DNA from: Calcarisporiella thermophila CBS 279.70 | Lineage: Eukaryota; Calcarisporiellomycota | Reading direction: 5' to 3' | DNA: 64,000 bases | NCBI RefSeq assembly: GCF_041956535.1 | Contig: NW_027192207.1 | Location: forward strand, 276,454 to 340,453 | Shown here: positions 1 through 11,613 of the stretch, in pieces | How positions within the stretch are numbered: the stretch's first letter is position 1 | Layout: every line of letters starts with the position of its first letter | Position numbers and translations under genes: made by a program | Notes under the pieces: generated by a model | The model's database searches: none | What the model was told of the DNA's origin: nothing | Seen by the model: only the letters and a program-made list of their open reading frames with translations

Positions 1-1641
1 TTTAAATGAAAATTGTATAAAAAATTGAAATTTAGTTTATTGAAAAATTAAATATTGAAACTATAGTTTAAATTATATATCATGTAGTTGAAGCATTTAT
101 TAGTGAATACGCGTTTTATAAATAAGTTCTATTGTGACAGAAGTAATTTGGGACTTCTGGACTCATATAGTAAAATAATAGTAGAAATAAAAGAGAAAAT
201 TAGTAGTAAGAATCAGAAAACCAATTGCTGAACTATTAAATAAATAACAGGAAAAACAAATAAACTGGATTCTTCATCTATAAACAAATAAGATAATAAT
301 TAAAAGTATGTAATATTAAGTTGCAAATTAAAAATCCTGACAATAAACCTCTAATATCTAATATGAGAAATATTCATAATGACGTATCACTCAATGAACA
401 CAAGTAAAATAATAAGACACTCTTCCACAAGAAAATTTTTGAAAATTTTTCTAAGATACGTAGCCAATTTTTTTTAAAAAAGAATGTGCAACATTAGTTA
501 AAACTTATCGTGATTTTACAAATCATGCATATTTATAGGAGGCCTTCTATTTACTTGCCCATAATCAATTCAAGCACTATACAGAAGTATAATTTTAGTA
601 TTATGGAAAGTTTGTAAGAACGTATATAATTTTTTTAAAACCATCCCCTTGTGAAGAGCTCATAACTTTGTTGAAGCAATTTTTTTATCAGTGTAAAAAA
701 CGTTTAATTAATTGTTTATTTCCAAAAATTATTGATCTAAAGTTCTTTCGCAACTGGTTATTTCCCAAGAAGAATTTCTTCAATAATAAGATGAGAGTGC
801 AGATGATAAACGAGAACTGAAATATTACTTTCAAATGTATATAGCTCTTACACATATATATATGGGTACAATACTTCGCTTAATCTACTAAATCATCTAG
901 CTAGATTCTCTTTTCTGAAGTAATGCCGATTCTATCTTCCGTTTCTTACCAGCAATTTGTAATAATAGGTTTCTTATGAGGCTGTACTGGAACAAGTGCC
1001 AGTGTTTAAGTCAATTTTTAATTTTTCGTGCCTTGGTGAAAAGTTTTTACCACATTAAACTTTACGAATCTTCTGAGAGTGCTTGTAATGTCTCGGGCTA
1101 TTTTCAACACCAATTAGGCACAAATGAATCACTTTTGGGCATGTAAAATTGCATCTCAAAAACTGGAACGAATATTAATTCGCTCGATGTATTTTCCCAT
1201 GGAACTTGTTCAGTCTTCAAATATAATCATACGTCTTTGATCTTTTCAAAATTGCCAGCCACGTTCTTAATATTATGTAAGTATAAAAGTTCCATTAGGA
1301 TTTTATAGCCAGATTGCCTCTAATCGTAAAATTTTCTTTGGCCCTTTGCAAACCTCTTTTCATATTGGTCGCAACGCACCTTTTGTTATATCGCTAGGAT
1401 TCCAGCGATATTACAGGTACGCACGGATATGACTCTTTAGTTCATGGCATCCTTATATGTTCCTTCTTCGGGTCAATTACCCCTAGGTGCATCCCTTTAG
1501 CCCGAAACAAGAGGATGAAACCCGAGGCATTTCCTGGTTTGAAATCATTATTAATTGTAATTTCAATCGCTGTATAAATAGTGTTCAAATCAACCTTAAA
1601 TTTGTTATTACGTAGCCCCATATTAGAATAACATTTCCCTC
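1..1641. other. AT-rich upstream stretch, no gene seen
   Basis: I see no convincing coding exon, RNA gene or repeat here. The first 1.3 kb is AT-rich with stops in all frames. The last 300 bp are probably the promoter of the esterase that follows. Confidence 0.5.
1573..1580 (+). promoter_or_regulatory. TATA box of first esterase
   Basis: A TATAAATA motif lies about 62 bp upstream of the esterase ATG at 1642. The spacing suits a core promoter with a short 5' leader. Confidence 0.55.
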
Positions 1642-3243
1642 ATGCTTACAATATTGATTTTCTTGGCTGCGTTTCCATGTGTCATTTGCGATACAATTTT
1701 GAGGCTCGAATATGGAATATTTAATGGCACTATTGAAAACGGGCTATCAGTGTGGCGGGGGGTGCCGTTTGCTAAACCGCCTGTTGGAGACCTGCGGTTC
1801 CGGGCACCGCAGCCACCGCAACAGTTCACTTCGGTTCAGAAGGCTGACACGTTCGGAAGCAGCTGCATTCAGTTTCGTACTCCTAGAGATAAAGAAAGTG
1901 CTGTAACTGACGTCTCTGAAGATTGTCTATATCTGAATATCTGGAGGCCCACAAACGCTCAAAATCTACCCATTTTGTTCTGGATCTATGGAGGCGGGTT
2001 TTTAATGGGTTCTTCTTCGTTGCCTGCATTCGACGGATCCCATCTAGTCCAGAGATCAAACAATAGCATCATTTTCGTATCTGCAAATTATCGCGTGGGT
2101 CCTCTCGGCTTTCTTTCTTCTGAAGAAGTTCGCAGGGATGGAGATTTGAATGCAGGCCTTCTCGACCAGAAAATGGCGTTGGAATGGGTCCGCAAGTATG
2201 CGAGTGCATTTGGGGGTGATCCGACGCAAATAACAGTTATGGGCGAGAGTGCAGGCGCTATTTCAATTGGACTCCATCTTATTTCTGCCTCTTCCACGGA
2301 GAGCTCCCGCTCAAATGGAAATTTAGAGTTGGGATCTCGGCAAGAGAACACTTCAAAGGCCTCAACAAAACGCCTTTTTGATAAAGCCATCTTGTCGAGC
2401 GGATCGCCGGCCGCCGAGACTTACTGTCGGCCATATAAGGACTTCCAATCAGTTTACAACAGACTTCTCAAGAAAGTTGGATGTTATTCAGCCGCCAATA
2501 CGTTGGAGTGTTTGAGGCAATGCGACATCAGATTGCTGCTCAATGCGGGCTATCAATTAACGCAAACATCGAACCCTATCCTTGCGTTTAGTCCAGTTGT
2601 TGATGGAAGGTACATTGTTGAAGACTGCTCAGAGCGCTTGAAGCAACAAAAGTTCCTCCATGTTCCGCTCATTGTGGGAACCAACACCAACGAAGGCGTC
2701 TCCTTCGTAGATAGAATACCATTGAAAAATACTACATTAGTTCTATTTGCGGCCATAAAGCGAGTTTTCCCGTCCGTTTCTATTTCTACTCTGCTGAGAA
2801 TTGCTCAGCTATACCCAATTGGGGCAGCATATCCTAAATATGAGTCGCGGCTGTCTCTAGCTGTCGGAGAGGAATCGATAATTTGCCCTTCGTTAAAGCT
2901 GGCCAAGGCATTTTCACCCGATGTATATAAATACCGCTTTAATCAAGCCGAAGGTCCTAATGGAGCATTTCATGGTGCCGACATCCCTTACATGTTTCAT
3001 AACACTCGGGGTATGATGGATTCAGAAGTTCAACTTGCGGACCTCATTTCAGACTATTACATCTCTTTCATACAATCTGGAGACCCTAACACGAATTCTT
3101 CACACATCAAATGGCCCAGATATGACGCTGGAAAACAAATTGTATTTGAGGCTGAAAAAACTGGTCTGGAAAAAGACCCAAGCGACAACGAGAGATGCGA
3201 TTTTTGGAATTCTTTTGACTATACCAGCTCTATTTTTGGGTAA
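1642..3243 (+). CDS. secreted type-B carboxylesterase (intact copy 1)
   Basis: Single-exon gene for 533 aa, predicted to hydrolyse carboxylic esters outside the cell. The N-terminus is a typical signal peptide, a hydrophobic run ending near C16-D17. It is followed by the family's N-terminal block (VWRGVPFAKPPVGDLRFRAP) and the SEDCLYLNIW motif. The nucleophile Ser203 sits in GESAGA. The acidic residue is probably the Glu of GTNTNEG and the catalytic His that of FHGADIPYMF, giving a complete Ser-Glu-His triad. Length matches the carboxylesterase/lipase/cholinesterase family (about 530-560 aa). The start codon is chosen because the signal peptide begins there and a TATA box lies 62 bp upstream. 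It heads a tandem array with another intact copy (5008-6600) and two pseudogenes. The physiological substrate cannot be told from sequence. Confidence 0.93.
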   Translation: MLTILIFLAAFPCVICDTILRLEYGIFNGTIENGLSVWRGVPFAKPPVGDLRFRAPQPPQQFTSVQKADTFGSSCIQFRTPRDKESAVTDVSEDCLYLNIWRPTNAQNLPILFWIYGGGFLMGSSSLPAFDGSHLVQRSNNSIIFVSANYRVGPLGFLSSEEVRRDGDLNAGLLDQKMALEWVRKYASAFGGDPTQITVMGESAGAISIGLHLISASSTESSRSNGNLELGSRQENTSKASTKRLFDKAILSSGSPAAETYCRPYKDFQSVYNRLLKKVGCYSAANTLECLRQCDIRLLLNAGYQLTQTSNPILAFSPVVDGRYIVEDCSERLKQQKFLHVPLIVGTNTNEGVSFVDRIPLKNTTLVLFAAIKRVFPSVSISTLLRIAQLYPIGAAYPKYESRLSLAVGEESIICPSLKLAKAFSPDVYKYRFNQAEGPNGAFHGADIPYMFHNTRGMMDSEVQLADLISDYYISFIQSGDPNTNSSHIKWPRYDAGKQIVFEAEKTGLEKDPSDNERCDFWNSFDYTSSIFG

Positions 3244-3513
3244 AGTCTTCACACAGACTTTACGTTGGCAAAAGACGAATTAGAATATAAAGCTAATGGA
3301 TAAGTAATTGTAATATTGACTCTAATATTTATTTATTAATGTATTTCAGCCTTTAATATTAAATTCAGAATCTTCCCAGCTTGTTAATATCTAAATGTCT
3401 AATTTATTAATATTTTAATCATGCATTATCTGCATAAATTTTTTCAAAATGTACTTAAAGACGTGTTTCTAACTCGACTAAATTTCAAACCTCTTATTTT
3501 CACAACGCATAGG

Positions 3514-3900
3514 ATGTGGCTTTTTATGGTACTTCTCTCATACTTGTTGTGCGACACGCTTTTGACACTGGATAATGGAGTATTTAACGGTATGAAAAAA
3601 AAGAGACCTTAGTATGGCGTGGGGTACCATATATTAAGCCGCCGGTTGGAGAATTGCGATTTAGGGCGCCCGAACCGCCACGGCGAACAATTATATCTCG
3701 TTCATACGCTCTGGAGACCTAACATGTTCACTTCACACACCAAAATTTGGGGTGACATACTCAGGATATTTAATGGCCTAAGTACGTCAGGAAACAAATT
3801 AAATTCGAAGCGGAAAATACGATGCGGACGACGCGGATCACTCTCACAATGTGAGATGTATCTTCTGGAATAATCAATATCACCAACCAGATATCTCCAA
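3514..3900 (+). pseudogene. carboxylesterase pseudogene, internally deleted
   Basis: A decayed copy of the neighbouring esterases. It opens with ATG and a signal peptide-like run (VLLSYLLCDTLLTLDNGVFNG), then shifts frame at an A-rich tract near 3595. Translation in a second frame continues with VWRGVPYIKPPVGELRF and ends near 3690. The sequence then jumps directly to the family's C-terminal block (YISFIRSGD, IKFEAENT, and a trace of the final YHQP), so about 1.2 kb encoding the catalytic core is missing. It carries frameshifts and stops and cannot encode an esterase. Both breakpoints lie within recognisable family sequence, so deletion after tandem duplication is the simplest explanation. 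Confidence 0.85.
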
Positions 3901-3932
3901 TAAAAATTATCCATACTGGTACCTCCACACAT

Positions 3933-5007
3933 AGTTGGATCTAGAAAACTCAGCTAGCACCACTACAAGGGTATGAAATATTGTCTTACTTAGGGTTACA
4001 CCAAGCCTCCTTAATCCCTACAAAACATGGTAATAAAAAATGCTCAAAGAAGATTACAAGAGCTTTAGGAGATGTTCACGATTTTCAAGTATCGGAGATA
4101 GTCACAAGCGAAAGGGGGCTTGCAAGTGTAAAATGGCTAGCTTAGCTGATAAACTATTTGCAGCCAATCGGCTGTTTAAAAGTAAATGCTAGAGTTATAG
4201 TATAAGCAACAGGAAATATATTTGCGCAAGAAATGTTGTGCAGTCTATGGCCATAACCTTGTTTTCAGATCGACCTTCAGATCAGCCCACTTCTGTCCCA
4301 GAATTCCAAATCCGACTTCTGCTTATATCCTTTTGGTCCCTGTGTTGTTTCGAAATGACACTAAAAATAACCGAATCTCATATTAAATCATTTTCAATAC
4401 CTATATTGTCATGATGGAAACATACGTTACATAACGAAAATCTCAAGAAAACAAATAAATGTGCCTGCACTCCATTTTCCTATTGTATCCAACAATTATC
4501 ACAAAAAGAGTGTTTCTGTACCAACCTTTATTTCCACTGCAGCAATACCCATGTGCCCACCCCTTAACACTCACACTGTAGTTGCCACGGGCCTAAATGT
4601 GAATAAACAATGCAGCCCCACTACAACTACCTTTGTTGCGTAATTATCTTCCAATTGATTACAGCTCATGATTCCTAACCCAAAATGCGAATACGAAACC
4701 CAGGACTTGGCACTGAGTTTTCATTGCGGAGAGAGGCTAAAGTCCGCAAAAGGCAAGATTGATTTCCTTATCTCACCTTTAAGGCTCAACATGTTTTAAC
4801 ATTCGAGTTCTATAGTTGGGATTGAGTTATCCGAGCCGAGAGTCCCACTTTTGAAATATCAAACTACCTCGGACTTCAATCCAATTCCACGTTTTATCAG
4901 ATCTCTCCGAGCCCCCACCTCCCTAATAAATACACCTTATTTAGCACTGCCATCAAACAATTTGGTACTATTGCAGCTTCATTTTATTATATTATACTAT
5001 TTCACCC
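3933..5007. other. intergenic spacer with duplicated block
   Basis: No gene is seen. About 4130-4345 resembles 6990-7210 downstream of the next esterase and appears to be part of the duplicated unit (separate entry). The last few hundred bases are presumably the promoter of the esterase at 5008, with a TATA-like AATAAATA about 80 bp before its ATG. Confidence 0.5.
4130..4345. repeat. duplicated non-coding block, copy A
   Basis: This block can be followed by eye in a second copy at about 6990-7210. Shared landmarks are GATAA(A/G)CTATT, CTGCCAATCG-like, GAGTTATG, the ATATATTTG run and CCAGAATTC, in the same order and spacing but with many substitutions. It supports duplication of units larger than the esterase genes alone. 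Confidence 0.6.
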
Positions 5008-6600
5008 ATGCGTAGGATTTTAGTTTTGGCGACGCTGTTCTGTTGCGTGTTGGGCGACACGCTATTGAAGCTCGACTATGGCATGTTTAATGGCACAAAT
5101 GAAGACGGGCTGACCGTTTGGCGTGGGGTGCCATTTGCTAAACCGCCGGTTGGAGACTTGCGATTCAGAGCACCGCAGCCGCCGCAGCGCTTCTCTTCCC
5201 TGCAGCAGGCCGACAAATTCGGAAATAGCTGTATCCAATTCGTGAACATGACGGCACCAAATAATGCCTCAGAAGACTGCCTGTCTCTAAACATCTGGAA
5301 GCCCGCAAATGCACAAAATCTTCCCATTGTGTTCTGGATACACGGAGGAGCGTTTTTGTTGGGCTCGTCGGCGATGGACGTTTACGATGGATCGCGTCTA
5401 GTCAAGCAATCGAACAACAGCATCATTTTTGTTTCCTCCAACTATCGCCTTGGTGCGCTTGGCTTCCTAGCCTCTGATGAAATACTCAAGGACGGAGATC
5501 TGAATGCTGGTCTCCTTGATCAAAGGATGGCCTTGGAATGGGTTCGCAAGTATGCGACCTTATTCGGGGGCGACCCAACGCGGATCACCGCAATGGGAGA
5601 GAGTGCCGGCGCTATTTCAATTGGTTTACACCTTGTTTCTAGTAGCCCAAAGAATACAAAAAAGAGGCAGCGCCTAAGTTCACGGCAGGAGAAAGCTCCA
5701 CTCCAGCGTCCATTTGATAGAGCCATCCTGTCAAGCGGATCTTCAACCAGTGCTTACAATTGCATGACATACAAGTCCTTCCAACCCGTTTACAACGCAC
5801 TCGTTGAGAACGTCAACTGCTCAAATGCCAACAACACTTTGGAGTGTCTTAGAAAGAGCGATATAACTGTCCTGCATACTGCAGGCGTGGCGTTAGCAGA
5901 ATCCACATTCCCTCAACTTAAGTATCCTCCTGTCGCAGGTGGAGAGTATATTTCCAAGGGTTGCTCCGATGTGTTAGACAGCCGCCAGTTCCTTGACGTT
6001 CCGCTCATCGTGGGCACAAACACCAACGAGGGGACCTTGTTCGCCAATAATATCCCCAGCAATACAACTGAAGAATACATTTCAGGATTGAAGAAGATCA
6101 TTCCTTGTATCTCCAACTCTACCATACAGGATCTTATCAAATTGTATCCGGAAGAGAAGGAGATCCCACAATTTGATACACGACTTTCGCTACCATTTGG
6201 AGATATGACTTTTATATGTCCCGCGTATAAGCTAGCGAAAGCCTATTCCACCAATGTGTACAAATATCGGTTTAACCAGCCAGATGGCCCTCTCGGCGCT
6301 CGCCACGGAGGCGACATCCCCTACATGTTCCACAATGTAGCCAACTTGACTGCTTCAGAAGCGCAACTGTCGGATATCATGACGAATTACTATATCTCAT
6401 TCATCCGTTCTGGAGACCCCAACGCCCATACCCCGTATATCAAATGGCCTAAGTTTGCCGGTGAACGAATTAAATTTGAGGCAGAAAATACGGAGCTGGA
6501 GAAGGACACCTCTGACAATGAGATATGTACTTACTGGAACTCGCACAACTATAACTGCCAGCCGGATAATGCAAAAAACGAACCTAAAGATGAGCAGTGA
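5008..6600 (+). CDS. secreted type-B carboxylesterase (intact copy 2)
   Basis: Single-exon gene for 530 aa, closely related to the copy at 1642-3243 and predicted to act outside the cell. The signal peptide ends around residue 16 (CCVLGDT). VWRGVPFAKPPVGDLRFRAP, SEDCLSLNIW, the oxyanion-hole region HGGAFLLGSS, Ser199 in GESAGA, GTNTNEG and the His of RHGGDIPYMF are all present, so the triad looks complete. The C-terminus has a short polar extension (after NCQPD) that the first copy lacks. The two copies share motif order throughout but differ at many positions, especially in a variable linker around residues 210-235. They are therefore not recent identical duplicates. The reaction is inferred from the family and no substrate can be assigned. 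Confidence 0.93.
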   Translation: MRRILVLATLFCCVLGDTLLKLDYGMFNGTNEDGLTVWRGVPFAKPPVGDLRFRAPQPPQRFSSLQQADKFGNSCIQFVNMTAPNNASEDCLSLNIWKPANAQNLPIVFWIHGGAFLLGSSAMDVYDGSRLVKQSNNSIIFVSSNYRLGALGFLASDEILKDGDLNAGLLDQRMALEWVRKYATLFGGDPTRITAMGESAGAISIGLHLVSSSPKNTKKRQRLSSRQEKAPLQRPFDRAILSSGSSTSAYNCMTYKSFQPVYNALVENVNCSNANNTLECLRKSDITVLHTAGVALAESTFPQLKYPPVAGGEYISKGCSDVLDSRQFLDVPLIVGTNTNEGTLFANNIPSNTTEEYISGLKKIIPCISNSTIQDLIKLYPEEKEIPQFDTRLSLPFGDMTFICPAYKLAKAYSTNVYKYRFNQPDGPLGARHGGDIPYMFHNVANLTASEAQLSDIMTNYYISFIRSGDPNAHTPYIKWPKFAGERIKFEAENTELEKDTSDNEICTYWNSHNYNCQPDNAKNEPKDEQ

Positions 6601-7096
6601 ATCATAGAGTAGAGTTAGTGCAGTTTATTTTTGAATATATCATGTATAAGGTTGCATAAAATTCTGAATCCTGAAATGAACACAATTTTTTTCTTTTTCC
6701 TCTTGTTAACAGGACCTTGGCATGACTCAATAAAATTTTCAACTATTGTAACAAAAAACTCAGCTACTAATTGACATTGCATTACCTTTCACACCTGAAA
6801 TTGACTTCGACCTAGTATATACAGCAAGTACTACTTCATAAGAGTCCCCATATTTTGTTAGGATATACAATATATCAAGTCAGTTTGATTTCTATGATTG
6901 TTTACAATGAAACACAAGAAGCATGTAGAAGCATTTCACTTAAATCGAAGACGGCGGCAAGACGTACGCTTATTGATAGAGCACAATAGTTGGCTCATCT
7001 GATAAGCTATTCTCTGCCAATCGAAAAACTTAAAGCATCAGTTCGAGTTATGACAAAATTCAAGTGGCAGGATAATATATTTGTAAGCGTCATGTT
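6601..7096. other. intergenic spacer
   Basis: 3' flank of the second esterase followed by copy B of the duplicated block (about 6990-7210). No other feature was recognised. Confidence 0.5.
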
Positions 7097-7210
7097 GTGT
7101 GGCGTGTGGTACTTAAAGGGTGTATTCAAACCACCTACAGAACTACTCGCCTCTACTCCAGAATTCTGAGTATCGAATTCGCTTTTACTACAACTAGTCC
7201 CTACCTAATA
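6990..7210. repeat. duplicated non-coding block, copy B
   Basis: Counterpart of 4130-4345. Here it runs directly into remains of an esterase gene, which indicates the downstream pseudogene lost its 5' half. Confidence 0.6.
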
Positions 7211-8060
7211 TTGAGAAAGCAACTTAAAAGTGTCCAATATTTTTGCCAATCATGTCATGTCTACCAGTCTGTATACAATGAATTTGCTGAGAATTTTGAC
7301 TGTTCAAATGCAAACAGGACGCTAAACTATCTAAGGGAGTTCATTATAGCTCACCTACACAATTCAGGTATAGCCATTGCACAAACAGAAGCATCGCCAT
7401 TTTTCATTAAATATAATCCTGTCGTCGGCGAATTGTATAATGTCAACGATTGCTTTTCCTTTGAAAGATAATAGATTCGTTCATATTCCGTTCATTGTCG
7501 GAACAAACACCATTGAGGGGACCATATTTGCGGGACAATTACCGTCTAACATAAAGGAAAAGTTCAATTCAAGTTTGAATAAATTGACATGCTTTCAATA
7601 TTCCGTTGCAGGAGATTGCCAAGTTTGTATCCAGGAGGAGAAGCTTACTTAATATACGAAATACGAATAATTCTAGCAATCGGTAATCATATATTTAGAT
7701 ATTCTGCGCTAGAGTTAGCCAAGGCATATTCTCCCAATGTATCGAAGTACGCTTGATCAGTCCAACGGACCTCCTGGTGCATATGGCTCCGAAGATATCC
7801 GATATGCATTCCAGGCCACACAAAATGTCAGCTTCAAAGGCGCAACTAGCAAACATCATTTCGGACCATTATATCTCGTTTGTCCATTCTGGAGACCTTA
7901 TCATCAACTCTCCGCACATCAAATGGCCCAAAATGCTGCCGGGAGCAAATTATATTTGAGGCGGAATATATAAGAAACAGCATCTCAACAACCAATGGTG
8001 TGCTTATTGTAACGATTCCAACTACACCGGCCCTCTATTTATATGTTCCCACGAAGACTT
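7210..8060 (+). pseudogene. carboxylesterase pseudogene, 5'-truncated
   Basis: Remains of a third full-size relative. From about 7255 one frame gives VYNEFAENFDCSNANRTLNYLRE followed by NPVVGELYNVNDC, matching the middle of the intact proteins. A frameshift near 7470 moves the reading to FVHIPFIVGTNTIEGTIFAG (the acidic-residue region). Further shifts and stops separate AKAYSPNV, a damaged block in place of the catalytic-His motif, and ISDHYISFVHSGD with SPHIKWPK. The signal peptide, the N-terminal third and the GESAGA serine are absent. It is clearly non-functional, and the order of fragments follows the intact genes. Confidence 0.85.
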
Positions 8061-8749
8061 TCATGCAAGAAAATATAGTTGGAGATCACGGGCTATCTTT
8101 TTTTAATATATGTTTCTGAATTGTACAGAATTCAAGAAAGTTTATATTAGGATTATAGAGATATAATCTTAATGGAAATTATTCTTCTGTTTATTTTTTG
8201 AAAAATGTTTAAACATTTCCTAACTCTACTTTGGCCAAAAAGTATAAACATCGTCATTTCAGAGACTTAAATACATTAAATAATCATGAACTGAGCACGA
8301 GGCTCTGATTCAATGACTTTCCTCTCATCATTATGACGATAATATAAAAATAAAAAAAAAGTGGCCGCGAGAGGTGTGACCCTCTAGTTCAGCTCCACTC
8401 CCCCTTCTACAAAGATATTCATAGTTGAGGAATGGAGCGTGAAAACACCGCCTTGTCAGAAAATGTGAAAAAGAAGGAAAGGAGAATAAGGAGGAGGTTA
8501 AGAAAACAACAGATGAAACCTCCCACTATTTATACACTCGATGTTAGCAGTCACAATTTGTTTATTTAACACGAAAAAAAAGAATAACTAGGAAAAAAAA
8601 TATAAAGAACACGAAAAGTATTGGAGCATATATGGAAAGTAAATTTCTTTGCTAGAGACAATGCAACACAAAAAAAAGTATGATGATTAGTAAAACAAGG
8701 TAAATAAAAAATTATATAGAAACCCTTAGGAACATATTAAGAAAAATTT
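8061..8749. other. intergenic between esterase remains and AFI1 3' end
   Basis: AT-rich, with A-tracts and a short purine-rich run near 8455-8520. No gene was recognised. The last part should hold the 3' UTR of the leftward gene ending at 8750. Confidence 0.5.
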
Positions 8750-11420
8750 TCAGCCATGAAACCCATTTTCATCTGTCTTCATATCCTCTTGACCTCGGAA
8801 ATCGAATTTTTCCACCGCTGTACCAGCGCTCGTGGGCGCATTCTCGTTTGTATTTAGACGCTCGTAGGCAAAGCGTTGATAATGATTTAATGTGAGCAGG
8901 AATTTGACACCGACCTAATCAAAGAGAGATGTGAGTCACCATTCACTAAATGCCATGCTATCGGCATTACTTACAGGGTGCGCGTTCATACGATTGAACA
9001 AGTCGAGCGTGTGTTGTCTGACGACTCGTGAAGGGTGGAAGAGCCCGAATCCAATTGGTGTCAGCCCTCCTCGATAGTGTGGAAGATACGACAAAAACTA
9101 TAAATGATTCGAGCATTGGTGAAGAGAATAAGTTGAGGACGAGGTGGACGTGGAAGGGAAACAGAACTTACCTCGACAATTTGCTTTGGTGTCACGACAT
9201 TGTCCACGAATGATTTGAATATAGCGATGACCTCCGCATCGGGAATATTCCGTTGCACTTGTAATTTGGATATTTGACGTGCGACGTCTAGATTTTTGAT
9301 GCTGCGTGTTTTCAATGATTTCATGAAATCCTAGTCCACCCAATCCGAAGAAAATTGACTTAGTAACAGCGCTCAATTGAATCAGGCAGCAGTACACTTA
9401 CAATTTGCCGGTATTTATAACTTATCGTCCCTCGCCATCCCTCTATACGATTCGCATTAATTGCGAGTTCACGTTGTTTTGTTGCCTCGTCTGCGAAAAA
9501 TATACCCGTGCCAAGCTGTGGCGATGCGTCTGGCATATTGGAGGTGGCCAGATCTACCTGCGTGGAGCCGTACGTTTCTTCTTCATATACAGCTGCTAGT
9601 TTGACAAATCGAGCAATATAATCCTGGAATTTGGCTCGAATAGCCGACTCACTGAAATGAGATTGAATAGCAACAGTCACCTAGGGAGAAGTTTAGAGTA
9701 GGGTCAGTATATGCAGTTACACGAGCCTCTTTGAACCAACTCACGTTTGCCATAAATTCGTTATCGGGCGATTCCCACTTGTCTCTTCCCCAAGTTTCGC
9801 CTTTGTCGCCACGAGCTTTCGAGTCATCTCCCGTCAAATCACCGCCCCGTGAGGTTTGCGACGGCATTTCGATATCCTTTGATATTAAAATTTTTCCAGT
9901 GTTTATATTACAGAGCACGTCCCACCATGATGGATGGTCCTCAAAAGTTGGATTCGTCACGCCAGCAATAAACCCGGGGCTGGATTATTTCGAAAAATTT
10001 AGCCAGAAAAGGGGACGGAAAAGAATAGAGTAAAAACAAACCATTTAAGTAATTCGTCCACATAGAGCAGATTGGTGTAAGGAAATGCGCGCTCCGTGAA
10101 TCCCCTGAGCACCGTCCCGCACCCTGTTCCCATTGCACATGCAGCTAGCACATAGTTTGCTACCTCACCGGACGGCCGGCCATGGCCAAGGAATACAACT
10201 CGTTTCTGTGTAAGCAAAGCATTAATGAGCACTATGATGGGATGGGTGAAAGGGCCGTTGATGTCAAGGTGAGGGTGGTGCACACCCGTCGAGGGTGTCA
10301 AGTTCGCAGGGCTGAATGTGGATATAAGCTTGATGAGAGAGAAATCCCCCACCTCCTCCGGATTCAGCGTGAGTGGAACACGGATTGGGAGACGAATACC
10401 ATCGTAAACTCCTTTCGTCTCGAAAAAATGGCGATCTTTATTACGACTTATGCTATTACGCCGGTCCGCAATGAGTGACATATAAGGTCGGCGTCGGCCT
10501 AGATCATCTCCTTCGTCACCTGCCCCAGTAGTGATGTCATTGCTGGTTTGAATGCCGAGCCCGGCCTGCGTGGTACCGATGCCAGGGCGCGAGTCATTGG
10601 AGATGGAGGGCTCTTCGTTGAATTTCTCCTCGAATAGATCATTATTTTCAGCATGACGTAGAATCTGCTTTTCATACCAGGTGAAGGAGGGCACTTGGGA
10701 AAGATCCATGGAGTTAACTGCTTCGTAGAGATCGGAAAGAACCTTGACGGAAGCATCCTTAAATGACTTTTCAATAGCTAAGAGCAAAACAGGCTAAAAG
10801 ATATATCCCATTAATAAGAAAATCAAATGATCATCTGCCAATGAGGTTCAAAAATGCACTTACTTTGTAGATATGCAAGAATCGGTGTCTTGTGCAAATG
10901 GCCATCGCTTTTACAATAGCTCCTCTACAATGCCATTAAAGTTTACTATTTCCATGTTCAACCTCCTTGATTTAGAAGTTGCATAATGGATACCTTTTGA
11001 CGCTTGCATCATGTTTTGTACGCACCAAATTAAGCACATAAAGTAGCGGTTTCTTTTCTTTATCGCCGTTCGTTCCGGACGAGATGGCATCGGGATCTGG
11101 CACGGTCTGATTAAGGAAGAAAACAGTCCAATCTTCGGAACGCATATGAGCACCATCCGGCAGCATCAGCTCGGCCAGTAAACTAGAGTAAGAAGAAGAG
11201 TTAATTGAGAAACTCACAATGAACACTGCACTGCGCATCTATTCCAATCTCCAAAATAATGCATTCCATCCATCCTAACTGGAACTTACTGTTCATCCAT
11301 GCCTGTCTCAGACGGATACTGGTAAGTAAGAGAGGCTCCTTTGTCAATGTCGAACTGTGCCTGCAGAATGTACTCGACGTGAAGTTCGGAGCCCTGCTGC
11401 ATCACATTCTCGTCCTCCAT
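8750..11420 (-). CDS. AFI1: Afi1-like DENN/SPA-domain polarity protein
   Basis: Nine-exon model: 11420-11290, 11182-10994, 10924-10864, 10793-10042, 9979-9745, 9680-9402, 9330-9172, 9097-8975, 8914-8750, giving 697 aa in one frame. The N-terminus ([18 protein letters not shown], then [20 protein letters not shown]) is the Afi1 docking-domain signature. It is followed by [20 protein letters not shown] and [21 protein letters not shown], typical of DENN-type N-lobes. The SPA core follows around residues 290-390 ([31 protein letters not shown], then [20 protein letters not shown]). In Saccharomyces, Afi1 binds the small GTPase Arf3 and helps keep growth polarised at the cortex; the same role is inferred here. 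The ATG at 11420 directly precedes the conserved domain. All introns are short GT-AG. Confidence 0.88.
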
Positions 11421-11613
11421 CGTCACGAAAAAGAAATAATGTAGACTACAACTTCTGTCGGGTCGTGCACACTCTAATACAGCAAAATTGGACCCCCGAT
11501 TCTGGCTGTACTTATGAAATATTAGCCAACGGTGTAGTTTTAAAAGGATTTCATACGTCTGAAACCTTTGAGCAAGAAAGTTCATGTTTGAGTTGGGAGA
11601 AATGGAGTGTATT

